Part shown: one piece after another, positions 8,855 through 17,689 of the stretch
Position numbering within the stretch: position 1 is the stretch's first letter
Layout of the letters: each line of letters begins with the position of its first letter
Assembly: GCA_910592005.1 (NCBI GenBank)
Contig: CAJVPP010001404.1
Coordinates: forward strand, 1 to 20,193
Direction: 5' to 3'
DNA from: Funneliformis mosseae
Taxonomy: Eukaryota; Glomeromycota; Glomeromycetes; Glomerales; Glomeraceae
Length of the DNA: 20,193 nucleotides
The notes under the pieces: model-generated
The model's database searches: none
Seen by the model: the letters and a program-made list of their open reading frames with translations, nothing else
What the model was told of the DNA's origin: nothing
Program-made: the position numbers and the translations under genes

Positions 8855-10406
8855 TCAAGGTCTAATCTGGAAAATTTGACGCATAAACTCACAATTATTA
8901 TCTAAGTCTGTAAAATTCACGGTAATATCTTTTTTCCCATAAATACGATATATGTATTTTAATGGCAAATCGCATATAGGTTTTTTTATTTCTGATGATT
9001 TATTCTTATATGTCTCGTATTCTGAAATTCTGATGAAGAATGCATAATTATATATTTTTTATGAATACTACTATAATATTCAGGATTCTGTAGCCATTTT
9101 AACATGTCAAGCCAATATGTACCTCTAACAATCATATAGCCTTGCTGATATAATAATTTCCTAACAAGTATGTGTGATACTGTATCTAATCGTATCTATA
9201 ATTAGGCTATCTTCTTATACATCTAATCATTTCTTATTGGATAACAACGTTTTTCATCCCTATAACAAATATATCTTGATTGTTTTGATTCATTTTTATA
9301 CCTAAAAACTTCATATCATCAGGAGTACCATCATTTCTCACTATCTTTTAAACTCATTTTGCCAAAGATTTGGGTTTTTTCTTGTAATTCCTATAAGCTT
9401 GCTAGATAACTGTCGCATAGAAATTCTCAAACTGATAGTTATATTGTCTAGCAATCAAGAATCTCCAAGATCGCTTCATTGATCTTCCTGAACTTCTCAA
9501 AAAATACTTTATTAAAATAGATTAGAAAATCTAACCCAGAATAGGCAGATCATACATAGCATCTGCATATGATACGATTACACCTTCGATTGTAATTTCA
9601 TTACATGTAGATTATATAGTCGCAAAAAAATAATTTATGAATATAGTTGAGATAAATAATATTATTATTCAGTCGAAAGTAATAGTCAGAATCAGTTAGT
9701 TAAACTACCATAATTTCTGTTCTATCCCCCAATCTCAATACAGTGCCTTTTAGCTATTTTGCATATAGAGACGAGATAAATATTTTACTAGAGGTTAGTG
9801 AAATCATTTCTTGGTTATTAGAGGTAACAGGAGTACTTGTCATAGTATTTTTTACTATAGTTACAGATTTGACCTTGAAGCAAAAGTAATTCCAATAATT
9901 TTTTATTAAATCTTCAGACTCAACTTCATAGGCCCATCTCTCTCAGCCACTATAATATTCTTTTCTAGGCTCTACTTCAGTAATCTTCACTAATTTTCAG
10001 CATTTGAAGCAAATAGCTATTTGACTTTTATGGATACTAGGTCTATGATATTGGAAGTAATCTTTATATAGCTCACTATTAATATAGTATATTTTGGATT
10101 CTACTTGCCCAAATAAACTGAAAAGGCAGTACACATGATATAAACTATATTTTCGCTTAGAAAGTAGTTCTTGTAAAGGAGCTCTTATACGAACAGCTTA
10201 TTGTCGAGAAGTTTCATGAAGTCTAATAATGGATAAATGATCGTATTATTTTTCTATTTCAACTTCTTTTTCATATCGATAGTTATCAGTATGAGATTGA
10301 TATTTAAAAACATGTCCATATTATATCTGAGGCAGAGATTGATAGGTTTAGGTATAGTTTTATTATAAATCTTATCTAATATGATCTTAACCATTGCACT
10401 AGGCAT
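8855..10406 (-). pseudogene. Unrecognised long gene, broken
   Basis: An ATG at 10406 opens MPSAMVKIILDKIYNK. After a frameshift near 10320 one frame runs to about 9610 with only seven stops, through HTDNYRYEKEVEIE, RAPLQELLSKRKYSLYHVYC, QIAICFKC, LTDSDYYFRLNNNIIYLNYI. After another shift comes ITIEGVIVSYADAMYDLPIL, ARQYNYQFENFYATVI, QAYRNYKKKPKSLAK and IVRNDGTPDDMKFLGIKMNQ. The tail ends DITVNFTDLDNNCEF before a TGA at 8857-8855. Codons agree with the other pseudogenes: several stops replace likely Gln, Trp or Arg codons. I do not recognise the family; no polymerase, transposase or capsid motifs are visible. It is probably a multi-copy fungal gene or element gene of about 500 residues. Confidence 0.45.
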
Positions 10407-10674
10407 ATTTGATAATTATATGTAATTACGAACAATAAATAAGACTTATAGTAATTTTAGTGATATATAGCGTTTTTAGCAAATATTTTTTGTTATAGCA
10501 GTTTATAGCAAGTATATTATAATAAAATATCAGATTCATTTTTTTATTCGATTACAGGATTTATATAGGTTATATTTCGCTGACTAAGCTAATTATATTT
10601 ACATGCATATGCACAAGTGCTTGGCTAAATCAGTTTGAGGTATGACGTATATCACATGTATCATCCTAGATTCC

Positions 10675-10730
10675 TGCCAGTTCTTCGATAGTTCTAGGAA
10701 TGTTCCAGACGCTGGCAAGTATTTATAAAT
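10675..10730 (+). promoter_or_regulatory. Heat-shock-element-like promoter with TATA box
   Basis: TTCTAGGAATGTTCCAGA at 10692-10709 contains adjoining GAA-TTC-GA units in the 5-bp rhythm bound by heat-shock factor, with another TTC just upstream at 10692-10694. It is enclosed by a perfect 6-bp inverted repeat TGCCAG/CTGGCA (10675-10680, 10712-10717) and followed by TTTATAAAT at 10722-10730, a good TATA box. The SANT-like gene begins about 170 bases downstream. The rest of 10407-10901 is AT-rich with nothing else identifiable. Heat-shock control is an inference from motif and spacing. Confidence 0.5.
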
Positions 10731-10901
10731 CATAAGATAATCAGTCAATCAGATTTCACTATCCTTAATCTATTGACATGATAGCTAAGCCATTGTTATT
10801 ATTTGATTAATCATTATATTGATCGATTAATTTGCCTCGCAATGATTCTAACACATCACTCAATATTTTTTATATAATAGTCCCTAGATTATCTTCTCAC
10901 T

Positions 10902-11291
10902 ATGTAGTCAATTATAGAGTTCTCTAATGTCTAGCTTTGCATCCTTATTGATGAATGAAAAAATAGAAATGTGAAGTATCATACTACTACAAATAAAAAG
11001 AAGTATCTATTTTGGAACGAGATTGCAAAAAAAATAAATGATCAAAAAAATACTAATTACTTCACTGGTGACGCCTGCCATAAAAAATTCTTAGGTCTTA
11101 CGAAAGTTTTTTATGTAAGTAGTGTCTTGCTTATCTTCTATAAAGATCTGACTGGTTAATAATGCATATTATTATTTTAGACAGCGAAAAAATATAAAGA
11201 AGGTACTGAAACGAAAAGAAGTTTAGTTAGCGAAGAAATTTACGAAGAGTTCTCAATGATGTTCTGGTTAAAATTAAGTATATTTCTGTAG
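10902..11291 (+). pseudogene. SANT/Myb-like DNA-binding domain gene, broken, two exons
   Basis: The in-frame ATG at 10902 is followed by two TAG codons and one TGA, then by the open part NRNVKYHTTTNKKK, YLFWNEIAKKINDQ, FTGDACHKKFLGLTK, the helix-turn-helix pattern of SANT/Myb-like domains common in mycorrhizal fungi. A 66-base intron 11115-11180 (GTAAGT...TTTTAG) joins in phase to TAKKYKEGTETKRSLVSEEIYEEF, after which the frame stops at 11289. The upstream stops fall where CAG, CAG and TGG would keep the frame open. The product would have bound DNA, perhaps as a transcriptional regulator or domesticated transposon protein. A Ser/Thr-rich tract follows. Confidence 0.65.
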
Positions 11292-11329
11292 AAAATAAGC
11301 TGGTGATTATCTCTAAATTAACATGATTC

Positions 11330-11765
11330 TATCCATCACCATTCACTAGAACTTTCATTTGAGTAGATATATGACGAAAATATTAGGTCAAGTAGTGCGA
11401 GTTCTTCTAAGACATTATTACTCACCACGTCAAAACTAATGACACCAACTGTTGAAAGATCTAATATCTCTAGACCTGTAATCCTACTATCCCTTCTTTT
11501 TCACAAAATGTGAATGTGATTAATGTTACTATTAATTATGGTGAAAGGTCAGACGAGCAACAGGAATGAGGCTGCATCATCATTCAAAAGAATGTTTAAA
11601 ACTGTCGAAAATTCCCCTATTACCTCAAGATCGATCACATCATCTCTCGAAACATCTGCAATTTCTAAGCCAATTACATTTACTCTCTCTTCTTTTTCCC
11701 AAAGCGCCAATATCATCAATGTAACTATTAATTACGCTAGTACTGATTTTAAACGTGAGGATTAG
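11330..11765 (+). pseudogene. Ser/Thr-rich C-terminal tract with an internal duplication
   Basis: Two related blocks lie in tandem. Block 1 ends PSFSQNVNVINVTINYG (about 11490-11540, one frame) and block 2 ends SSFSQSANIINVTINYA (11690-11740, another frame), separated by 196 bp. Each is preceded by Ser/Thr-rich sequence with SRPVI or SKPIT. Block 2 lies in an open frame 11523-11765 ending FKRED. The frame change between blocks and the stop after DEQQE indicate decay. It most likely formed the low-complexity C-terminal part of the SANT-domain gene just upstream. From 11766 to 12151 I see no gene, only AT-rich DNA with a 12-bp direct repeat (11929-11940, 11949-11960). Confidence 0.45.
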
Positions 11766-12151
11766 TTTTTAGTAGTGAACAATATATCAATAGCATTATT
11801 TGCTAATAAACCTAGCTATTTTTTTCATAACTGGCAGTAGAATACAAAGATACATATGTAATATTAAGATATCTTTGATATATATATGTTTTGAATAATC
11901 AATAAAATTTTTTATTATATTTTGATAAAGTAAACTATATGTAATATGAGTAAACTATATATCTGTGATCACATGAATTTAGATCTTAGGTCTGATGCTA
12001 AAGTTCCCGCTCAAGTCTAGGCAAAAATACCTCATTATGTATTTTCAGTTGATAATAAAGACCTTTGTTATCCAAAAGTCTAATAGGAGTATTTCTTCTA
12101 GCAAGTTCTAGTTATTACAATTTTGCGATCACAAGTGGAGTATTCAAAAAG

Positions 12152-12158
12152 TATAAAA
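12152..12158 (+). promoter_or_regulatory. TATA box of the RING-type gene
   Basis: TATAAAA lies 60 bases upstream of the ATG at 12218 and is followed by a pyrimidine-rich CTCCCTCCTTTC stretch, a plausible core promoter and start region. No other gene start is close. Confidence 0.5.
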
Positions 12159-12217
12159 ACTCCCTCCTTTCGCTCATAATAACATTTTTTTTATAAATCA
12201 CATCTCAAAAAATACTA

Positions 12218-13152
12218 ATGGAATCAGAAAGATCTAATAACATCCCTCCATTGGCCATTGAAGAAGAAATATTTGATGAGAATATACCTGACAGAAGTAT
12301 CCCTTATCACACTATTCAACTCACTGCACCTATTAATTCTCAAAGAAAATCTGCTCAAGGAGGATCTGAAACGTGTTCTTTCTGTAATGAACCTGATCTA
12401 TTATTTGAACTTGATAGAGCTAATCTGGAACCAGTCGTAAGATTGTTCTATCTTCATAGCTTTCATTTTAGATATATTATTATTTCCTTAAAAAAATATA
12501 TGACTTGTCTTTGTTATCAACGACCTATTTATCTTGGTAAGGATGATGATGCAAGGTTAAATCCTCAAGAAGAAGATAGGTTAAAAAATTTTTTAAAAAG
12601 TTATCCAACAAATCACAAGACTTTAATCCGTTGCCGATGATAAATGTGAAAATGGAAAACCTCATAACTCCAGATATGGCGTTCGTCGAATTACACAATA
12701 AAATACTTGATGCTGAAAAGATTCTTAAAAAAAAAACACGTGAAGTATCCTGCATAGAATATGAAATCCTTGACTCACACTATCCTCTCGAGGAAGCATT
12801 AGAGAAGAAATTGGCTTAATTTACATTCATTCACCCTCTTCAAACCGCGCAAATCTTGCTTAATGCAGAAATTAAATGACAATTTTTTACTAACATGTCT
12901 CGTAATATCTTTAACAAGAAAAAACGCTCAGCTAAAAATATTTACAACATATTCAAAACGGAAGGTTTGGGAAGAGTCGAGATCAAGCGAATTAAGAGAA
13001 TCTTACTATCGTCTTTTGGAAAATTTACTGATAAAGAAATAAAGATCATTCAAGAAAGGGTTAGAGCGAATTCTTCTTGACCAAATTGGCTTGAAGATCA
13101 ATTTGATGATTTAGATCTAAATGAGGAGGGGATACCAATGCAGATTGATTGA
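12218..13152 (+). pseudogene. RING-finger-type protein gene, broken
   Basis: The first frame (12218-12640, 140 codons) has a RING-H2-like spacing: C53-x2-C56, then residue 78, H80, H83, residue 86, C97 and residue 100. Residues 78, 86 and 100, where Cys is expected, are all Tyr encoded by TAT. After a frameshift near 12637 the next frame continues (PDMAFVELHNKILDAEKILKK), stops with TAA at 12817, reads on (HPLQTAQILLNAEIK), meets TGA at about 12880, resumes as MSRNIFNKKKRSAKNIYNIF, GLGRVEIKRIKRI and TDKEIKIIQERVRANSS, meets TGA at 13078 and ends DDLDLNEEGIPMQID at 13152. RING proteins are usually ubiquitin ligases; this one has lost three of eight zinc ligands and is interrupted four times. 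The basic C-terminal half is a family I cannot name. Confidence 0.6.
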
Positions 13153-13440
13153 ATAACATTATTAGCTGACGCTGTGTATATTTATATATATATAGATTCT
13201 AAAAAATGATCACGCCTCTAATTTATTTTTTGATATAGACATTAGCTCAAACATATTTACATAGATTTAGCAATATATGATTTGTTTTATTTTTATATGT
13301 AATAGAAAGCATTGGCCAAATATATTTAATAAATGATCTTATTTATTTTTATTTTTTCAAAGATCGAAATTTTTGGATATAATTTTTATCATGTGATCGT
13401 GGCTCAAATCGAAAGAATTTTACAGATTCCTGACCTAATA

Positions 13441-13581
13441 GGAGTAGTATCATAACAAGTATATGTGTAAAGGATCACTTGACACTAAACCCAGAGGGAG
13501 CGGTATCATATGATACAATAGTATATGTGTAAAGGATCACTTGACACTAAATCCAGAGGGAGCAATATTATATGACACTTA
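13441..13581. repeat. 62-bp tandem repeat, two full copies plus a partial
   Basis: The copies begin AGTATATGTGTAAAGGATCA at 13458 and 13520; the shared part through CCAGAGGGAG differs at one position (C/T). A partial unit (GGAGTAGTATCATAAC) precedes the first copy at 13441. The end of each unit contains a short palindrome (ATCATATGAT in copy 1). The rest of 13153-13739 is AT-rich, with a TA run near 13185 and no gene. Confidence 0.75.
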
Positions 13582-13739
13582 AAACAGTATAGTTACTGCA
13601 GAAAAGTATAATAATGACGTATTATTAGGTACTGCGTATGACATATATCGCTAAATATTTTTTTTTATTGATCGATGGCATTTCATCTCCATTAATACAA
13701 AATAGCATATATTAAACTATTATTACAAAAATAGCACAT

Positions 13740-14354
13740 ATGGATCTAAAAATAGGAGCACTGCGGAAATATATAAATTTTCAAGAATATCTCTGGCAAG
13801 ATTTTTTTTTATTCACTGCAAATGTTAGGAGCAGTATCATAGAATTTACTAGACGTCTTCCAGACATATCTAATCGAGAAAAAAATATATTATTTAATGC
13901 ATTCTCTAGGTCTAATGCATTTAAGATAATACACTCTTGGATACTTTAGCCAATCCCGTGAAAGGTTAGGATCTTGATAATTATTGAATGGATAATTCCT
14001 GGCAGATTATGCCTGTGATGCAATTACTTATACCTGTGGATATAAGAGATCGAAACTTTTGGATGCTAAACAAACCAACCCCTTAATTTAGGCGATCTCA
14101 TTTGTAAAGTAGAGTCGGAGACTCATGGTTATGCCATAAAAAAGTCAATAATTGTGATGATCTAGGAAATGTTAAATTATTGTAATATATGAAATTTGAT
14201 AAAATTACTAATGAGAAACAATAAGCCTATCCCTCTTATGGCTCTTTTTAACTCATTGCTAGTTTTTTTTATCATGAAACAGATCATAAGAAATAACCAG
14301 TTTGTGTATACCTCAGATAAAAATAAGCGACGAAAAACATATCACGTATATTAA
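13740..14354 (+). pseudogene. Unrecognised gene, seven in-frame stops and no frameshift
   Basis: One frame runs 205 codons from the ATG at 13740 to the TAA at 14352, interrupted by TAG (13947), TGA, TGA, TAA, TAA, TAG and TGA but by no insertion or deletion. It reads MDLKIGALRKYINFQEYLWQ, SIIEFTRRLPDISNREKNIL, ILIIIEWIIPGRLCL, LGDLICKVESETHGYAIKKS, PIPLMALFNSL and TSDKNKRRKTYHVY. It is basic and rich in Ile/Leu, with a short conserved-looking THGYAIKKS. I do not recognise the family. The stretch 14355-14742 holds nothing I can identify. Confidence 0.45.
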
Positions 14355-14742
14355 ATTTGCAAATCAGAGATTAGCGTAAGAGTTAGTATAACATAGATAG
14401 TAGTTATTTTCTGCTTTATTTTTTATTGAAATTGTTTCTATATTAAATATGCTTCTGTGATAAGAACTAGCGTAAACGAATCTCAAAAAGGCAATTAGGA
14501 AGGTTAGCCTATCAATCTCTATTAGTGTATATGTCAAGGGACTTATGTCTTAGGAAGTCAAAATCTCTGCAATCTCTGAGATCGTCGTGTACTTGCCATT
14601 CTATATAATCTATTTACATAAAAAGCCACTGATCCACCTAAAAATAAACGAAAAAATTTTTCATTCTCTTCCCTTGCATTATCTCACTTCATAATGTATC
14701 GCATAAATAAGAATTTTTTTATGCCTTATACCAATATGAAAA

Positions 14743-15628
14743 ATGTTTTCGCCTTCCACACCCATTTCTACATTCTCCACTTTGACTGAAAAAAGGTCAA
14801 CTTGCACGATGGCGGACGTTGTGAAGGATCTAGATACAGAGGAGCTTATTGACTATTTACAGAGGCGAGATCTAAAACTTATTGAAGCAGACTTCAAAAT
14901 ATTTCGCAATGAAAGAATTTCTGGCCGTAACTTTCTCAAGACTACGGAAGAAAAGTTTCACAGTTATGATTTAAAAGGTGGAACAGCAGTTAGACTTGCG
15001 GATTTTATTGAAGAGATATCAGAACAAAAATTACGAAGTTTCTCGTGAGGATATAACGAGCATCAAGCAATTCAATCCAGGTATGTGGTATTTTTTCTTG
15101 ACATTATTTGGGCGAACCAAGTTCGCTGAAATTTCTTGGCAAAGTGATCAAAGATAACTAACATTTTTTCGTAATAGTTTCTGAAAAAATAAATGATAAT
15201 GATAAAATCCTTGAATAGTGCATGAATGAAATAATACTATGGTTAATGAATGTAAAATCAATAATAGAGGCTAACGAAGTAACGCATTGCGAATTTATTT
15301 CATCTGTATTACACGCATCAATATCAATTGCAAGAAGAATGACTAATAAAAAAATCCATATAGAATTGCAGAGGGATATTTCAGGTGAAGAAGCATCTAG
15401 AAGAGTTGAATACACTATAACTGAGATGGAGGATCTTTTGTGTATCACTTAGAGAAAATCACAAATCGTTAAGATTGGTTACCTTCAAAATATAAAATAA
15501 CTCAAGAGTTCCTTCTACATGAGCGAACTGCAGACGAAGCATTTAAGGCTGAGGATTATGACTATCTATATGGGATTGTGTTGACTGGTATGAGAAAAAT
15601 TTTCTATTATAGAGCGAATTCATCATAA
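14743..15628 (+). pseudogene. SAM-domain protein with nuclease-like C-terminal domain, broken, two exons
   Basis: Exon 1 (14743-15080) encodes a Ser/Thr-rich start and, at residues 28-96, a SAM domain (DTEELIDYLQRRDLKL, FKIFRNERISGRNFL, GTAVRLADFIEEI), usually a protein-interaction module. A frameshift near 15035-15045 leads to EDITSIKQFNP. The intron 15081-15177 (GTATGT...TAATAG, branch CTAAC near 15157) joins in phase to VSEKINDNDKILE, a TAG, then a long open stretch (HCEFISSVLHASISIARR, ELQRDISGEEASRRVEYTI, EDLLCIT). A TAG falls at about 15450, where a Glu-x-Lys motif would be expected. GYLQNIK, and after a shift TADEAFKAEDYDYLYGIVL, follow. The RVEYTI / LLCIT-x-x-K / QN order resembles PD-(D/E)XK domains fused to SAM in mycorrhizal fungi; nuclease assignment is tentative, the SAM call firm. 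The C-terminus is truncated. Confidence 0.65.
15107..15134. repeat. Dispersed palindromic repeat, copy inside an intron
   Basis: This is the best preserved copy: arms GCGAAC (15112-15117) and GTTCGC (15121-15126) flank CAA, followed by TGAAATTT. It is nearly identical to 4481-4508 and related to 6133-6160. It makes up the middle of the 97-base intron of the SAM gene. Transcribed, it would form a small hairpin. Confidence 0.6.
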
Positions 15629-15865
15629 AAATACCAACCTTATTTTTAAACTTTGTGAGTCAATGCGATTACCAGTAAAGCGATCCATGATTTATCAGTA
15701 TTATATAATCTCTTGCTAATTAAACTGAATTAATGTTCATTCTTAGTCTGTTAAATGATTTGTATAATTGTCAGGGAATACATTTCTAATTCTAAAAATA
15801 AATTATAGATACTATTAATAATCAAAGAAATGCTAATACCTTAAATATATGATTACGTTTTCTAT

Positions 15866-16790
15866 CAAGTTAAAAAAATCGTTCTCGCATCTTCTCTGCT
15901 TTACGTGAAATAAATGATGATCAAAACATAACTCTATAAAAAATGCAATTTTCTGATGTCTTGCAAAACTAACGTGACATTAACGAAGGTCTCACAAAAA
16001 TAAACTCATCAAACTTAATTCCACTCACCTTAAATCAAAGGAATCCGCACGTTTCATAATTAAATTTCTAATGGAATTTCTTTGCATAAATGCATCCATT
16101 TATCATTTTAGAAAATCTGCCATTTATGACTTTAACCACTACTTTAATTTTTATCGTTGCGAAGATAACCCCTGAAAATATCCATTTGTGTATAGGATTT
16201 ATTATCATATGGTTCTTCTTATAAGACATAAAGTAAAAAAATGCCCTTGAAAAAAACTCTTGTAAAACTAAGATCAACACTACTATCGCTGAACAAATCG
16301 GCAAGATCAAATTCGAAATAAATTCCTGTGATACTAGTTATGCAACGGAGGCACAGAATATTATTAACACGATAAATAGAAATATAACAAAATCAAGTAA
16401 GTTATAGAAACCTACGATAATAATTTTAGTCAAATTGCAACTGATTTTGAGTCAGTCGGCAGGATGTTAATAACGCTTCAAAGTGAAATCAATCAACAAC
16501 GCTTCCTCGCTCAAATTAGGATCTGACCAGCAAAGCAAGTCTTCATCAAATTCCTCGGATTCGAGCTGACAATCATTTTTGAATATATCTTCAGTAATCT
16601 GGAACAAATTTAAAATATTTTCGATAAGATCATGGAAGAAAAGAAATGTTCTTTAGATGATATGTGTGGTATTGTTGCCGTTGATATTATCAATCTTGGG
16701 GTTGAAAAACTTAGTAGAGATATGATCAAAAATTATTATCATAGAATTAATGACTTAAAGGGTAGTAACTTGGATAAAATAGGTGCCTAA
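15866..16790 (+). pseudogene. Unrecognised gene fragments
   Basis: Three readable blocks lie in different frames. Block 1 (15866-16060) reads SRIFSALREINDDQNITL, MQFSDVLQN, RDINEGLTKINSS with TAA codons where Gln would fit. Block 2 (about 16239-16400) reads KINTTIAEQIGKIKFEINS and TEAQNIINTINRNITKS. Block 3 (16402-16790) reads VIETYDNNFSQIATDFESVG, LITLQSEINQQRFLAQI, FIKFLGFELTIIFEYIFSNL, MEEKKCSLDDMCGIVAVDI and DMIKNYYHRINDLKGSNLDK, ending at a TAA. They are largely helical and may be one protein broken by frameshifts. I recognise no domain. The stretch 15629-15865 holds nothing identifiable. Confidence 0.4.
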
Positions 16791-16850
16791 ACCAATAGTA
16801 AAATAGTTAATAGTGTTAATAGTGAGTAGCGAGAAAGGAACTGCCATTTT

Positions 16851-16964
16851 CCCTTTTTGTGAAGGGTCTAGGGGCTGGATGGCTTAATAAGCAGGCGTGT
16901 TTTTTATGCTTTTCCTCCCTTAAAACATCCTGCTACTCTATTATTTTTACTTAGCCAGCCAGCC
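16851..16964. repeat. GC-rich nested inverted repeats
   Basis: CCCTT/AAGGG (16851-16855, 16862-16866) forms a small hairpin. Beyond it GGCTGGATGGCTTAATAAG (16873-16891) is the imperfect inverse of CTTAGCCAGCCAGCC (16950-16964), and inside it GCAGG (16891-16895) pairs with CCTGC (16929-16933). The GC-rich arms stand out from the surrounding AT-rich DNA. It could be a small palindromic transposable element or a structured transcript end. The rest of 16797-17345 has no gene. Confidence 0.5.
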
Positions 16965-17345
16965 TTTTCTCATATTATTTTACAAAAAAAATAGCTTAGC
17001 ATTGAAGCTCTATTTCTTGAAGAAATAATGAAATAAAGATATGATTGACTTTTTTATTTTATGCGTACTGAATGATTTGTGCAGGTTAACCAATATCCCT
17101 TTGATGATCTTTATGTACGGGATAGCGTTAAATTTTTCTATTGTAAATAATGGTTAGTAATCAGTGTAAAAATAAATTATTTGTAAAAATTATCCTAAGA
17201 GCAAAGAAATAACTTATGCTAGAACTCGTATTAAATAGCCTAGGATCCTGATCAGGTTTATAAATTTTAACTGTGTGGTGTGTTATTATCTGATTTGACT
17301 GATAAAGGCTGTGATTACTAAGAAATAACTTGGATATTCATTGAT

Positions 17346-17640
17346 TCGTAGCTTCATCGTCAGAGAACGGCTGACATGAAACTATGGCTTCTCCTAAGTA
17401 TCTAAAGATATAAGGGAAGTTCTCACCGCCAAAGATCGGCCGACATGAGAAACTTCAGCAAAATCAATAAATCAACTGTCACCGCTAGAGAACAGCTGAC
17501 GCGAACAGTTGTTAGTCACAAATAACTCATAATTTCACCATCAGAGACCGGTCGACACGAAGCTATAGCTTCTCCTAAGTATCCAAAGACACAAGGGAAG
17601 TTCTCACCACCAGAGACTGGCTGACATTAGAAACTTTAGC
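17346..17640. repeat. Array of five double-stem hairpin units
   Basis: Five 26-base cores lie at 17354-17379, 17423-17448, 17479-17504, 17535-17560 and 17604-17629, spaced 69, 56, 56 and 69 bases start to start. Each begins TCA, has a 3-bp inner stem around a 7-base loop AGAGANC or close to it, then YGACR, and ends with TGA, CGA or TTA. Inner stems are GTC/GGC, GCC/GGC, GCT/AGC, ATC/GGT and ACC/GGC. Outer arms differ between units but match within most of them: CAACTGT/ACAGTTG in unit 3, GAAGTTCTCA/TGAGAAACTTC in unit 2, TAGCTTCA/TGAAACTA in unit 1; units 4 and 5 pair less well. Units 4-5 are a 181-bp duplicate of units 1-2, sharing the spacer CTTCTCCTAAGTATC. No coding frame spans it. Confidence 0.8.
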
Positions 17641-17689
17641 ATAGTTACATTACCCAAAAGTACAAACAATGAAGCAAATCGTTTTTACC

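Noticed and set aside
8855..10406. Polinton DNA polymerase B on the minus strand
   Set aside because: No polymerase B active-site motifs were found in any frame; DSDYYF is only superficially like DTDS.
10971..11159. Separate small ORF starting with GTG
   Set aside because: The frame continues upstream to an ATG at 10902 through three stops, and downstream the apparent C-terminus is intron sequence beginning at a GTAAGT donor at 11115.
12258..12440. Alternative plus-strand frame of 60 codons, and a minus-strand ORF at 12525-12755
   Set aside because: Both overlap the RING-type gene, whose frame has recognisable zinc-ligand spacing; they show no domain features.
15158..15448. Minus-strand ORF of 96 codons
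   Set aside because: Antisense of exon 2 of the SAM-domain gene, which splices in phase on the plus strand.
16068..16310. Minus-strand ORF with hydrophobic stretches
   Set aside because: No start context, domain or homologous layout; overlapped by plus-strand fragments. AT-rich DNA readily gives such Ile/Phe-rich frames.
17346..17640. CRISPR array
   Set aside because: The repeated cores are not identical, spacings alternate 69 and 56 because of a duplication, spacers are repeated rather than unique, and no cas genes are present in what is a eukaryotic context.
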